Positions 1-8,949 are shown, numbered from the stretch's first letter. The stretch: DNA of 64,000 nt from Flavobacterium sp. (GCA_016718345.1 JADKDN010000008.1:1-64000), one strand, 5' to 3'. Notes: generated from the sequence alone by a model not told the origin. A program made the numbers and translations.

Positions 1-223
1 GATAAGACAACATTGATATTTTATCAAAATTGTCGAAATTATTATTTTCTTTACTGTATTCAGGCTGTGTGAGATATAACACTCTCCTGTGTAATTCATT
101 TAAAGTGTTTAAAAAATCAGTCAACTGTTCTAATGAAACAGGTTCTTTATTTTTCTCTTTAAAATTTAAAGTAATTGTCAATTTGCCTGTTTCAGGTTCG
201 TAATAATGGTAATAGTAATACAT
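1..223 (-). CDS. Hypothetical protein, N-terminal part only (runs off the window)
   Basis: An open frame begins with ATG at 223 on the minus strand and stays open to the window edge, giving about 74 residues. It starts with a Tyr-rich stretch (MYYYYHYYEPETGKL) followed by a Lys/Glu-rich polar segment. No family is recognised. It is divergent from the HTH gene at 431 and the two share a 207-bp AT-rich intergenic region. The product is cut by the window edge, so its length and function cannot be judged. Confidence 0.5.
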   Translation of the reverse strand, partial: MYYYYHYYEPETGKLTITLNFKEKNKEPVSLEQLTDFLNTLNELHRRVLYLTQPEYSKENNNFDNFDKISMLSY

Positions 224-306
224 ATTTTTCTAATAATTAATCATCCTACTCATAAAGCTTTTCGGTTGCACTGGTTTATAATAATTTCTTGATTTTAGTT
301 AAAAAT

Positions 307-394
307 GCGCACTTATTATACGGCTTATAATGTTAAATTCACATAATTGTGCACAAAAATATGTTAAAATTTACAAATACGCGCATTTATTATA
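307..394. promoter_or_regulatory. Paired direct motif between divergent genes
   Basis: Two near-identical 14-bp motifs, GCGCACTTATTATA at 307-320 and GCGCATTTATTATA at 381-394, lie 74 bp apart in the same orientation in the AT-rich spacer between the divergent genes at 1-223 and 431-760. Spacing of about seven helical turns and their position suggest regulator binding sites or duplicated promoter parts. This is inference; no footprint-like dyad was seen. Confidence 0.3.
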
Positions 395-430
395 AATTTT
401 ATTTCTCGTTTTAGCGCAAAAATTTGCAGT

Positions 431-760
431 ATGCAACACAGAGGAGAAATAATAAGGGAAGCGGTCTATAAAAGCGGTTTCCCAATAACAGCATTAGCTA
501 AACGACTTGGCAAAAGCAGAAGATGGATGTACTTGATGTTTGACAACAACAATGTTTCACTAGATTTAGTATTGCAAATAGGGAAAATTATTCATTATGA
601 TTTTACACCAGAAATAAAAGAATTTAGTCTCTCGCCAACAACTTTAAATGAACTTTCTACGGCTTATAAAAACGAAGAACCCTCCTCTGAATATTGGAAA
701 AACAAATACCTTAAATTGCTCGAAGACTATTCGGAATTATTAAAAGCTAAGAAAGAATAA
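431..760 (+). CDS. Small helix-turn-helix DNA-binding protein
   Basis: The product has 109 residues. Residues about 5-60 resemble an XRE-like helix-turn-helix (GEIIREAVYKSGFPITALAKRLGKS, then RRWMYLMFDNNNVSLDLVLQIGKII), with the recognition helix around LGKSRRWMYLMF. The C-terminal third is charged and ends in an Asn/Lys/Glu-rich helix (YWKNKYLKLLEDYSELLKAK), which could be a short coiled coil for dimerisation. It probably binds DNA and may act on its own upstream region, where the paired motif lies. Its target is unknown. The frame is intact and the start at ATG 431 is the only reasonable one. Confidence 0.65.
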   Translation: MQHRGEIIREAVYKSGFPITALAKRLGKSRRWMYLMFDNNNVSLDLVLQIGKIIHYDFTPEIKEFSLSPTTLNELSTAYKNEEPSSEYWKNKYLKLLEDYSELLKAKKE

Positions 761-783
761 AGCTAAAAAAGTATTGTTTTTTA

Positions 784-791
784 TACCTTTG
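784..791 (+). promoter_or_regulatory. Bacteroidota -7 box for the cytochrome gene
   Basis: TACCTTTG fits the TAnnTTTG -7 consensus known for Bacteroidota sigma factors and sits 17 bp before the ATG at 809. No clear TTTG -33 box is visible upstream. Confidence 0.45.
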
Positions 792-808
792 TTTACAAAA
801 AACATCAA

Positions 809-1231
809 ATGACAAAACGTATATTTCAATCCTCATATTTACTCTTACTCTGCATAACGACTTTATTACTATTTAGTTCCTGTAAAAAAGAAGCAACGGT
901 AACTTCCAAAACATCTGATGCGGTAATTGAAGAATCGGAAACTAATGCCAAAAGCCTTGATGAAATTGGCAAGGAACTTTTTGAAGGAAAAGGGAATTGC
1001 GTTGCCTGCCATTTAGTAGATCAAAAAGTAATTGGACCAAGTATTCAAGAAATTGCAAAAATATATAAAGATCAAAAGGGTAACATAATTGATTTTCTTA
1101 AAAATGATGCCAAACCTATTGTTGATCCAAGTCAGTATGAAGTCATGAAAACCAATTTTACCATTACCAAAGCAATGTCAGACGAGGAGTTGAGCGCCAT
1201 TGAAACGTACATTTACTCGCATTCAAAATAA
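809..1231 (+). CDS. Monohaem c-type cytochrome lipoprotein
   Basis: The 140-residue product starts with a lipoprotein signal peptide ending in FSSC (lipobox, Cys about residue 25), so it is likely anchored on the periplasmic face of a membrane. A single haem c site CVACH lies at about residues 64-68, and the Met in YEVMKTNF near residue 111 is a good sixth ligand, as in small class I cytochromes c. The role is electron transfer; its partners are unknown. It stands alone with its own -7 box and is followed by a hairpin at 1278-1300, so it is probably monocistronic. Confidence 0.85.
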   Translation: MTKRIFQSSYLLLLCITTLLLFSSCKKEATVTSKTSDAVIEESETNAKSLDEIGKELFEGKGNCVACHLVDQKVIGPSIQEIAKIYKDQKGNIIDFLKNDAKPIVDPSQYEVMKTNFTITKAMSDEELSAIETYIYSHSK

Positions 1232-1277
1232 TACCGATTATGTATTGCTTCGCCTGTTCACTAGCGCTCGGGTCAAT

Positions 1278-1300
1278 ATAGTCCAATAAAGATGGACTAT
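1278..1300 (+). terminator. Hairpin downstream of the cytochrome gene
   Basis: Perfect 8-bp arms ATAGTCCA (1278-1285) and TGGACTAT (1293-1300) with a 7-nt loop, followed by TTT. It lies 47 bp after the stop codon and is a plausible intrinsic terminator. Confidence 0.5.
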
Positions 1301-1416
1301 TTTCATACTATATCGGCATTACACCATAAACTATTGGACTGTTTTACAAATGTTATTGGTATAAAATAATTTTTTGGTGCTCTTTGCGAAAACTTTGCGC
1401 TTAAATTTTCACATTC

Positions 1417-1887
1417 ATGGAAACCTGTTTTATAAATTCACCTCTTGGAATTACCAAAATTGTAGGTGATGATAACGGTATTTCAGCAATTTCAATTTTA
1501 GAAGAAGGCACTATTTCGGCTGTAATTCCGTCTGTTTTACAAGAAGCAGTCTTGCAACTTCAAGACTATTTCAGAAATGAAAGAACCGAGTTTACTTTCA
1601 AAATTAATGCAAAAGGAACCGATTTTCAACAAAAAGTTTGGCAGGAATTACTTCATATTCCCTACGGAACCACTATTTCTTATCGAGATTTGGCTAAAAA
1701 ATTAGGCGACGCAAAGGGTATTCGAGCAGCAGCTTCAGCAAATGGTAAAAACCCACTTTGGATTGTCGTTCCTTGTCATCGAGTGATTGGCACTAACGGT
1801 TCACTTACTGGTTATGCAGGAGGTTTATGGCGCAAAAAATGGCTCTTAGAGCACGAAAATCCAACCAATCAACAAAGTTTATTTTAA
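1417..1887 (+). CDS. ogt: Methylated-DNA--protein-cysteine methyltransferase
   Basis: The 156-residue product repairs O6-methylguanine by suicidal transfer of the methyl group to its own cysteine. The active site PCHRVIG is present with the nucleophile at Cys120, preceded by the wing/HTH region (FQQKVWQELLHIPYGTTISYRDLAKKLG) that binds DNA. Length matches the short Ogt form with no Ada regulatory domain. The gene is intact. The downstream exonuclease starts 68 bp later on the same strand and may be cotranscribed, giving a small repair-related pair. Confidence 0.92.
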   Translation: METCFINSPLGITKIVGDDNGISAISILEEGTISAVIPSVLQEAVLQLQDYFRNERTEFTFKINAKGTDFQQKVWQELLHIPYGTTISYRDLAKKLGDAKGIRAAASANGKNPLWIVVPCHRVIGTNGSLTGYAGGLWRKKWLLEHENPTNQQSLF

Positions 1888-1955
1888 AACAAACAATGTA
1901 GGTTACTTAGATTTATTAGATTTGTAATAAGTATAAATCTCTAAAAGCCTAAACC

Positions 1956-2668
1956 ATGATAGAAAAATCCGATTAGATAACATTCTTTTTTTAGATATTG
2001 AAACCGTACCAGAAGAAGAAAATTTCAATTCGCTTGATGCTGAAATGAAACAACTTTGGGAACTTAAAACCCAATACCAACGCAAAGAGGAATTTTCAGG
2101 CGAGGAATTTTATGAAAGAGCTGGGATTTGGGCCGAATTTGGTAAAATCGTCTGTATCTCAGTTGGCTATTTTACTTTGAAAGGTGATATTAGAAACTTT
2201 AGAGTCACTTCTTTTTTTGGTGAAGAAAAGAAAATACTTCATGATTTCATCAATCTTTTAAACAATCATTTCAATCAGCCACAGCATGTTTTGTGCGGGC
2301 ATAATGCTAAGGAATTTGACATTCCGTTCATTGCTCGTCGAATGATTATTAATCAAATCGCTATTCCAAACAAGCTGAATTTATTTGGCAAAAAGCCATG
2401 GGAAATTCCACATCTAGACACTTTAGAATTATGGAAATTTGGTGATTACAAGCATTTTACTTCTTTGAAACTATTGACTAAAATTCTAGGAATTCCTTCT
2501 CCAAAAGGTGATATTGATGGTAGTCAAGTAGCTCATGTTTTTTATGTAGAAAAAGACATTGACCGCATTGTAACTTACTGCGAGAAAGACACGATTGCTG
2601 TAGCTCAAATTTTCTTGCGATTACGAAGAGAAGAATTGTTGATTGAAGAAGAAATTATTCACGTATAA
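1956..2668 (+). CDS. PolB-like 3'-5' exonuclease, frameshifted near its start
   Basis: The product belongs to the DEDD-type 3'-5' exonucleases related to the DNA polymerase B proofreading domain. Motif Exo I (FLDIETVPEE) is encoded at about 1985-2014, Exo II (GHNAKEFDIPF) follows, and YCEKDTIAVAQ near the C terminus is Exo III. The ATG at 1956 is in another frame and stops after six codons. Adding one A to the A5 run at 1963-1967 restores MIEKIRLDNILFLDIET. Without this the first in-frame ATG is 2045, which would remove Exo I and the catalytic DxE. A sequencing deletion is therefore more likely than a real late start. About 237 residues when restored. Confidence 0.8.
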
Positions 2669-2859
2669 TTTATTATCTTCTTCAATAAACTAATAGACAG
2701 TCCTTAAGGATTTACATGTTATATAAATTTTATTTTTGTAGTATTTTAAAATGTTTTTAACACAAAAACGATTTCGAATGATGTAAAGTTTTTTTTTTTG
2801 ATAAAAAAAATCTATTTTTACCATGTTAAAATTAGTAAGAACCAATATCATTTACAATT

Positions 2860-3315
2860 ATGAAAAAAATATACTTTATAATAACGATTTTATTTATAAA
2901 TTTATCACATGGTCAGGTTGGGATAAATACGGTTTTACCGTTAAGTACATTGGATATTAATGGTAATTTATCTGTAAAAACAGTTTCTTTAGTTGGTAGT
3001 AGTTCAGTAACATTAATAAATAATGGTGTTTATATTTCTGTAAATCCTACCGCTACAGATCAAGAGTTTAAATTACCAAATCCAATATCATTTCCTGGTA
3101 GAGTATATTTTATTAGAAATATAAGCTCAAGTACTGCAAAAATTACAATGGAGGGAACAGGAGTGAAGTTTTATTTTGCGAATTCATACGCTAATAGTAG
3201 CGATCAGTTATATATGTATGATAGTCAGAATTCAAATGACCATGCAAATGGAAATGGTTTAAGATCATGCATCGTTTTAAGTGACGGAGCAAATTGGAAT
3301 GTATTTACCCCTTAA
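2860..3315 (+). CDS. Secreted hypothetical protein
   Basis: The 151-residue product has a clear signal peptide (MKKIYFIITILFINLSHG) and a mature start QVGINT, followed by LSTLDINGNLSVK. That opening is often seen in secreted Bacteroidota proteins of unknown function. The rest is rich in beta-prone residues and Ser/Asn (NSYANSSDQLYMYDSQNSNDHANGNG). No catalytic motif or T9SS C-terminal domain is visible. It is flanked by long AT-rich spacers and a hairpin at 3387-3406, so it is probably a single-gene unit. Function unknown. Confidence 0.7.
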   Translation: MKKIYFIITILFINLSHGQVGINTVLPLSTLDINGNLSVKTVSLVGSSSVTLINNGVYISVNPTATDQEFKLPNPISFPGRVYFIRNISSSTAKITMEGTGVKFYFANSYANSSDQLYMYDSQNSNDHANGNGLRSCIVLSDGANWNVFTP

Positions 3316-3386
3316 AAATAAAATATATTTATACTCACCATTTAACTTTATTTTTTGATTATAATTTTCCTTCGTTTCGATTATTT

Positions 3387-3406
3387 TCAATATAAAAGTA
3401 TATTGA
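3387..3406 (+). terminator. AT-rich hairpin after the secreted protein gene
   Basis: Arms TCAATATA (3387-3394) and TATATTGA (3399-3406) pair perfectly around an AAAG loop. The rest of the 344-bp spacer 3316-3659 is AT-rich and shows no other gene or clear site. Confidence 0.35.
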
Positions 3407-3659
3407 GAAAACGAAAAATTAGAATTGAACATGATTGTGTATATACATCTCCTTGTGGCTGAAGCATCTTAATAAGACTCGTTCTGAATTATTCCAAAAA
3501 ATACTCGAATTTAAGCTTTTAATTACCAAACTTAACGGTTTATAATTCTATCTCTCGTGTAGCTTTTCGTTGTTATCTTTTAAAAAGAGAAACTGACATT
3601 GTAGAAAAATCTTGATTATTTTTTTTAGGTTTTTATTACATTTACAAAAAAAACTAATC

Positions 3660-5099
3660 ATGGTTCTTAGTAGATTTTGGCTCGCTATTTTTATTTCTTC
3701 AATTGTTTTTGTAGTTTTTAATTTGTTCTTTGGCAACAGCTATACAATAGATTATGTTTTAAACGGAAAAAAAGACGATCCTATTTTACTTTCCGAAAAA
3801 TATATTTACGAAGTTCCAGCATTCATTAAAGACAGCATTAAAAATGCCCCAGATCAAACGATGGTTGTAAATCGAGATACTTTAAATGCTGATACAACTT
3901 ATGTTTTTAAAAATAAAACAGTAAAAATATTTAGCGGCGTTCAAAAATCAGATGGACTTTTGCCAACATGTAAAGCTACCTTGATTGATTTAATTTTACC
4001 ATTAATGGCATATTTGGCCTTTTTCTGTGGTTTGATGGAACTCTTAATCATTTCTGGAGCCTCCGGGAAATTAGCTAAAGTATTGAGCCCAGTGTTTGTA
4101 AAAGTGTTTCCAACTATTCCCAAAAACCACCCGTCTATTTCGTACATGACCTTAAATTTTGCCGCCAATTTTTTAGGCTTAGATTCAGCTGCTACTCCAT
4201 TCGGACTTAAAGCGATGGAAAGTTTGCAAGAAATAAATCCTGAAAAAGACAAAGCGAGCGATGCTCAAATTATGTTCATGTGTCTGCATGCTTCGGGGTT
4301 AACATTAATAGCAACTTCTATAATTGGTTATCGCGCTGCAGCGAACGCAACCAATCCAGCCGATGTTATGTTGCCATGCATCATTACTTCTTTTATAGGT
4401 ACGATTGCCGCTTTTCTTATTGTTGGAGTAAAACAAAAAATTAATTTCAAAAGCGCCTCCTTGATTGCTGTTTTGATGGCATTAATAGCTGCAATTGTTG
4501 GGTTGTTGATGTATGTGAACCATTTGGATTTAATAGGTAAAAATTATTTTACTTCAAATCTTTCGGCTTTGATATTGGTTGGAATTATTGCTTTTACTTT
4601 GATATTTTCATTTTTTAAAGAGAAAAAATTTATTGAGGCTAAAACTACTGTTTTTGAAGCTTTTGTATCTGGAGCCAATAACGGAATTAAAACTGGAGTT
4701 ACTATTTTTCCTTATGTTTTAGGAATGTTAGTAGCGATTTCTTTATTCAGAAATAGCGGGTTGTTTGAAATTATTAGCAATTGGATTGCGTTTGGATTCT
4801 CCAATATGGGAGTGAGCAAGGAAATTACGGATGCCTTGCCAGTTGCACTGCTTCGACCATTTAGTTCCGCAGGATCAAGAGGATTTTTGATTGATTCAAT
4901 GAATACGTTTGGCGCCGATTCTATGACGGGAAGATTAAGCAGTATTTTTCAATGCAGTGCTGAAAGTACTTTTTATGTGATTGCCGTTTACTTTGGTTCG
5001 GTTAATATAAAAAATACGCGTTATGCCCTAGGAACAATGCTTTTGGTTGATGTGATTTGTGTGATTACAGCAATTTTTGTTGCAGGATGGTTTTTTTAA
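3660..5099 (+). CDS. Nucleoside recognition (Gate) domain membrane protein, SpmA/SpmB-type fusion
   Basis: The ATG at 3660 gives 479 residues beginning MVLSRFWLAIFISSIVFVVF, a membrane segment; an upstream in-frame ATG at 3612 would add a poor charged extension. Two Gate-like halves are visible: an N-terminal half (LPLMAYLAFFCGLMELLIISG; NFAANFLGLDSAATPFGLKAME) like spore maturation protein A, and a C-terminal half (FVSGANNGIKTGVTIFPYVLGMLVAISLFRNSG; PVALLRPFSSAGSRGF) like SpmB. About eight or nine membrane segments are present. The family is widespread in Bacteroidota; substrate and role are unknown, although nucleoside transport is inferred from fold relatives. Intact frame. Confidence 0.8.
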   Translation: MVLSRFWLAIFISSIVFVVFNLFFGNSYTIDYVLNGKKDDPILLSEKYIYEVPAFIKDSIKNAPDQTMVVNRDTLNADTTYVFKNKTVKIFSGVQKSDGLLPTCKATLIDLILPLMAYLAFFCGLMELLIISGASGKLAKVLSPVFVKVFPTIPKNHPSISYMTLNFAANFLGLDSAATPFGLKAMESLQEINPEKDKASDAQIMFMCLHASGLTLIATSIIGYRAAANATNPADVMLPCIITSFIGTIAAFLIVGVKQKINFKSASLIAVLMALIAAIVGLLMYVNHLDLIGKNYFTSNLSALILVGIIAFTLIFSFFKEKKFIEAKTTVFEAFVSGANNGIKTGVTIFPYVLGMLVAISLFRNSGLFEIISNWIAFGFSNMGVSKEITDALPVALLRPFSSAGSRGFLIDSMNTFGADSMTGRLSSIFQCSAESTFYVIAVYFGSVNIKNTRYALGTMLLVDVICVITAIFVAGWFF

Positions 5100-5106
5100 A
5101 ATTTTT

Positions 5107-5134
5107 CCTGCAAGGTTTTCGAATCCTTGTAGAG
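5107..5134. repeat. Imperfect intergenic palindrome, copy 1
   Basis: The sequence has arms around CAAGGTTTT and AATCCTTG, close to the element at 5447-5473. It lies just after the Gate protein stop, where it could terminate transcription. Confidence 0.45.
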
Positions 5135-5446
5135 ATTAAATTCAAAAGCTATGAAACTTGAAATTTTAGAAAAGGACACCTTATTTACATCTTTTTAAGA
5201 GGGGAGAAATGAATGGGGGAAATTTTTCCTCGGCGAAAAAAAAAAAATTTTTTTAAATATTTTTTTTAAAATTTTTTTGTGAAGAGGTGGGTTTTGTTTT
5301 TTTTGTTAATGGGTTTTTTTCTCTTAGTTTGAAGGGTTTTTTAGCGTTATATTTTCCACGGTTTAGATTAAACAAAATTTTCTTCATACATCGTGATTTC
5401 ATGGTGGGATGTGTGCAAGCTTTTGCCTGTGGTAAAGATAAACACA
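5135..5446. other. Low-complexity intergenic stretch, no credible gene
   Basis: After a small open frame starting at 5150 (MKLEILEKDTLFTSF) the spacer becomes dominated by long A and T homopolymers at about 5235-5280, then G/T-rich sequence to about 5340. Short open frames occur on both strands but code for Lys-rich or low-complexity peptides with no recognisable domain. The stretch may be decayed sequence or a poorly resolved part of the assembly. Confidence 0.4.
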
Positions 5447-5473
5447 CCTACAAGGTTTTGGAAACCTTGCAGG
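5447..5473. repeat. Intergenic palindrome, copy 2
   Basis: CCTACAAGGTTT and GAAACCTTGCAGG pair as 12-13-bp arms with one mismatch around a 2-nt centre. It repeats the element at 5107-5134 and lies 46 bp before the fumarase start. Confidence 0.55.
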
Positions 5474-5518
5474 AGAGTAACACTTTCCGTAACTTTACAG
5501 TTCAAAATTTTATCCAAA

Positions 5519-7120
5519 ATGGACTTTATATACCAAGACCCGTATCCAATTCTAAAGGACGATACGCAATACAAAAAAATCACATCCGATTACGTTTCAG
5601 TAGAAAAATTAGGCACTAGAGAAATTCTTACTATTGACCCTAAAGGGCTAGAATTATTAGCGCAAGAAGCCATGAATGATGTTTCATTCATGTTACGAAC
5701 GGCTCATTTGCAAAAACTAAACAACATATTAAACGACCCAGAAGCCACAGATAACGATCGATTTGTAGCTTATAATTTATTGCAAAATGCAGCTGTAGCG
5801 GTTGAGGGAGAACTGCCATCCTGCCAAGATACAGGAACCGCTATTGTGATGGCAAAAAAAGGCGAAAATGTCTACACAGGAGTTGATGATGCCGAATGGT
5901 TGTCAAAAGGGATTTTCAACACCTATCAAATGAAAAACCTTCGCTATTCCCAAATAGGTTCCTATTTCGATGTTTGAGGAAAAAACTCAGGCTCTAACCT
6001 GCCGGCACAAATTGATATTTATGCTAAAAAAGGCGCTTCGTATGAGTTTTTATTTTTAGCCAAAGGAGGCGGTTCTGCTAACAAAACATTTTTATACCAA
6101 AAAACAAAATCGCTGTTGAACGAAAAATCAATGGAGGAATTTGTTCGTGATAAAATTAAAGATTTAGGCACTTCGGCTTGTCCGCCTTACCATTTAGCTT
6201 TGGTAATTGGAGGCACTTCAGCGGAAGCCAATTTAGCCGCTGTCAAGAAAGCATCAGCGGGTTATTTTGATAATTTGCCTACTTCAGGAAATATGGCTGG
6301 CCAAGCTTTTCGCGATTTGGAATGGGAGAAAAAAGTGTTACAGTATTGTCAAGAAAGCGCTATTGGAGCCCAATTTGGAGGAAAATATTTTGCACACGAT
6401 GTACGTGTCATTCGCTTGCCACGCCATGCCGCTTCTTGTCCGGTTGGACTGGGTGTTTCGTGCTCTGCCGATAGAAATATTAAAGGAAAGATTACTAAAG
6501 ATGGAATTTTTGTGGAACAATTGGAAACCAATCCAAAGCAATTTTTACCAGCAACGCCACCACATTTAGAAGCTCCAGTTGAAATAGATTTGAATAGACC
6601 AATGGCTGAAATTTTAGCCGAATTGTCGAAATATCCAATTAAGACTCGTTTGAAATTAAACGGAACATTGATAGTAGCTCGTGATATTGCCCATGCAAAA
6701 ATCAAGGAATTATTAGACGCTGGAAAACCAATGCCAGAGTATTTCAAAAATCATCCTATTTATTACGCAGGGCCAGCAAAAACACCCGAAGGAATGCCAT
6801 CAGGTAGTTTTGGACCAACAACCGCAGGAAGAATGGATGTGTATGTAGAAGAATTTCAAAAAGCAGGCGGAAGTATGATCATGCTTGCCAAAGGAAACCG
6901 TACCAAAGAAGTCATGAATGCCTGCAAAACGTATGGTGGATTCTATTTAGGTTCCATTGGAGGTCCAGCAGCGATTTTGGCGCAAGACAATATTTTAAAA
7001 GTTGAAGTTGTCGATTTTGAAGAACTAGGAATGGAAGCTGTTCGTAAAATAACCGTAAAAGATTTTCCTGCGTTTATTATCACTGATGATAAAGGCAATG
7101 ATTTTTTTGCTGATTTATAA
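5519..7120 (+). CDS. fumA: Class I fumarate hydratase (iron-sulfur), with a double frameshift
   Basis: The enzyme interconverts fumarate and malate in the citric acid cycle using a [4Fe-4S] cluster. ATG 5519 gives MDFIYQDPYPIL, and the protein closely follows E. coli FumA along its length: cluster-region motif LPSCQDTGTAI, SGSNLPAQIDIYA, AKGGGSANKTFLYQ, the Cys-rich ASCPVGLGVSCSADRN, and the C-terminal GPTTAGRMDVYVEEF and LGSIGGPAAILAQ. The frame shows TGA at 5975-5977. In the next frame the same bases read PISMFEE, which fits the family. One extra base near 5957-5960 and one missing A in the A6 run at 5980-5985 therefore compensate each other. About 533 residues when restored. Confidence 0.92.
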
Positions 7121-7129
7121 TTAAAGAAA

Positions 7130-7180
7130 ATAACCGCAGATTTGCAGATTAACAAAAAAAATCTGTGAATCTGCGGTTAT
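7130..7180. terminator. Long hairpin after fumarase, member of a dispersed repeat
   Basis: Arms of 21 nt (7130-7150 and 7160-7180) pair with two mismatches around an A-rich loop. The core ACCGCAGATT is also found at about 60452 and 60620. It is likely both a terminator and one copy of a dispersed intergenic repeat. Confidence 0.6.
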
Positions 7181-7195
7181 AAATAAAAATACAAT

Positions 7196-7627
7196 ATGTC
7201 TTTTGCAATAACATTTTCAGAGTTTTATATCAAAGTTAAGGCGAGTTTGGAAGATGGAACTTTTGCCAAATTAACGCTTGCAAAAACGATTGGGAATACT
7301 GATTTGATGAATATCTATGTTCGTCCAATTAGTGACGAAAATATTTTGAAATTAGAGTTAAAGTATAAATTTCAGAAAGAAGAGCTATTTGAAATTCATA
7401 CCATTGATTCGGCTTTTACGAGATTGTTGGAGTTTATCAATAATCCTTTTTTAAGTGCTATTTTATTTACAACTAAATTTGATTTGACTTATAAATTGAA
7501 CAAGAAAAGGGCGGTAAGTATGATAGAACAATCACAAGTTTGCTGGGTTTGGAATCTTTTGAAAATGCTTAAGAAGTTTTTCATTTTAATCAATTACCAT
7601 TTCAGGAATGTCACCTTCGATAATTAA
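7196..7627 (+). CDS. Conserved-looking hypothetical protein, probable frameshift near the end
   Basis: The product begins MSFAITFSEFYIKVKASLEDGTFAKLTLAKTIG and continues as an alpha/beta-like soluble protein with LEFINNPFLSAILFTTKFDLTYKLNKKR near residue 100. After about residue 111 the sequence becomes atypical (CWVWNLLKMLKKFFILINYHF) and the frame runs 42 bp into the convergent scoB gene. In another frame the same DNA reads TSLLGLESFENA and stops at 7570-7572, before scoB, so a one-base error near 7530 is likely and the true end would be 7572. No domain is recognised. Placed directly after fumarase. Confidence 0.5.
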   Translation: MSFAITFSEFYIKVKASLEDGTFAKLTLAKTIGNTDLMNIYVRPISDENILKLELKYKFQKEELFEIHTIDSAFTRLLEFINNPFLSAILFTTKFDLTYKLNKKRAVSMIEQSQVCWVWNLLKMLKKFFILINYHFRNVTFDN

Positions 7628-8245
7628 ATTGGCTTCGGTGGAAGCTATAATATGTTCAACAGAAACTCCAGGTGCACGTTCTACTAATTTGAAACCTTTT
7701 GGAGTGATTTCTAAGACGGCTAATTCTGTGACTACTTTTTTTACACAGCCAACACCTGTCAAGGGTAAGGTACATTTTTTTAAGATTTTGGATTCTCCCG
7801 CTTTATTGACATGCATCATGGCTACAATAATATTCTCAGCCGAAGCGACCAAATCCATTGCGCCTCCCATTCCTTTTACCATTTTTCCGGGTATTTTCCA
7901 ATTGGCAATATCGCCATTTTCTGAAACTTCCATAGCGCCAAGAATAGTCAAATCGACATGTTGTCCACGAATCATTCCAAAACTCGTCGCTGAATCAAAA
8001 AAGGAGGCTCCAGCTAGTGTCGTTATGGTTTGTTTTCCAGCATTGATTAAATCGGCATCTTCTTCTCCTTCAAAAGGGAAAGGACCCATTCCTAGAACAC
8101 CATTTTCGCTTTGAAATTCTACATTAATTCCCTTCGGAATGTAGTTGGCTACAAGCGTAGGAATGCCAATGCCAAGATTTACATAGGAATTGTTTTTAAC
8201 TTCCTTAGCAATTCGTTTTGCGATTTCTTCTTTACCCAATGCCAT
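7586..8245 (-). CDS. scoB: 3-oxoacid (acetoacetate) CoA-transferase subunit B
   Basis: Together with subunit A the protein transfers CoA between succinyl-CoA and acetoacetate, linking ketone-body or branched-chain degradation to central metabolism. The 219-residue length is normal. The catalytic glutamate lies in FQSENGVLGMGPFPFEGE, and NLGIGIPTLVANYI is the typical N-terminal CoA-transferase family segment. It follows scoA by 2 bp in the same direction, so the two are translated from one operon. Intact. Confidence 0.93.
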   Translation of the reverse strand: MALGKEEIAKRIAKEVKNNSYVNLGIGIPTLVANYIPKGINVEFQSENGVLGMGPFPFEGEEDADLINAGKQTITTLAGASFFDSATSFGMIRGQHVDLTILGAMEVSENGDIANWKIPGKMVKGMGGAMDLVASAENIIVAMMHVNKAGESKILKKCTLPLTGVGCVKKVVTELAVLEITPKGFKLVERAPGVSVEHIIASTEANLIIEGDIPEMVID

Positions 8246-8247
8246 GA

Positions 8248-8949
8248 TTATGCTCTTTTTCTGGTTGTTCGCTGCTCGATTCTTTTTTCATAGTGTTCGC
8301 CTTGAAAAATACGTTGAACAAATATTCCGGGAATGTGTATTTGATTCGGGTCTAGTGTTCCTGCTGGAACAAGTTCTTCTACTTCGGCAATGGTGATTTT
8401 TGCAGCACCGCACATGCAAGGATTGAAATTTCTGGCACTTCCTTTGAAAACTAAGTTTCCTGCAGTATCGCCTTTCCATGCTTTTACAATGGAAAAATCA
8501 GCTTTGAAGGCATATTCCATGACATGCATTTTTCCGTTAAATTCTCTAACCTCTTTTCCTTCGGCAACTTCAGTGCCGTAACCTGCAGGAGTAAAAAAAG
8601 CAGGTATTCCAGCTTGAGCAGCACGACAACGTTCGGCAAGGGTTCCTTGTGGAATTAATTCGACTTCAAGCTCTCCTGATAACATTTGGCGTTCGAATTC
8701 GGCATTTTCTCCAACATAAGAGGAAATCATCTTTTTGATTTGCTTTTTTTGCAATAATAATCCTAATCCAAAATTGTCAACACCTGCGTTATTCGAAATG
8801 CAAGTAAGATTTGAGGTCTGTTTTTTCACCAATTCAGAAATACTGTTTTCAGGAATTCCACATAGTCCAAAGCCGCCAAACATAATCGTCATTCCGCTTT
8901 CAATTCCTTGAAGAGCTTCTTGAACGGTATTTACGATTTTGTTAATCAT
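8248..8949 (-). CDS. scoA: 3-oxoacid (acetoacetate) CoA-transferase subunit A
   Basis: The 233-residue alpha subunit of the SCOT-type CoA transferase. It begins MINKIVNTVQEALQGI and has the family motif GGFGLCGIPENSI for CoA binding and LTCISNNAGVDNFGLG. ARNFNPCMCGAAKITIAEVEELVPAG is the usual C-terminal signature. It is the first gene of the scoAB pair and lies 23 bp downstream of the PBP1A stop on the same strand, so some readthrough from that unit is possible. Confidence 0.93.
   Translation of the reverse strand: MINKIVNTVQEALQGIESGMTIMFGGFGLCGIPENSISELVKKQTSNLTCISNNAGVDNFGLGLLLQKKQIKKMISSYVGENAEFERQMLSGELEVELIPQGTLAERCRAAQAGIPAFFTPAGYGTEVAEGKEVREFNGKMHVMEYAFKADFSIVKAWKGDTAGNLVFKGSARNFNPCMCGAAKITIAEVEELVPAGTLDPNQIHIPGIFVQRIFQGEHYEKRIEQRTTRKRA

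Noticed and set aside
2045..2668. Exonuclease gene starting at the internal ATG 2045
   Set aside because: This would remove the Exo I motif; repairing one base in an A-run gives a proper start at 1956.
5253..5447. Lys-rich open frame on the minus strand before fumarase
   Set aside because: Low-complexity peptide from homopolymer-rich DNA, with no recognisable domain or promoter.
7608..8293. Plus-strand frames opposite scoB and scoA
   Set aside because: They lie fully antisense to well recognised CoA-transferase genes and encode nothing familiar.
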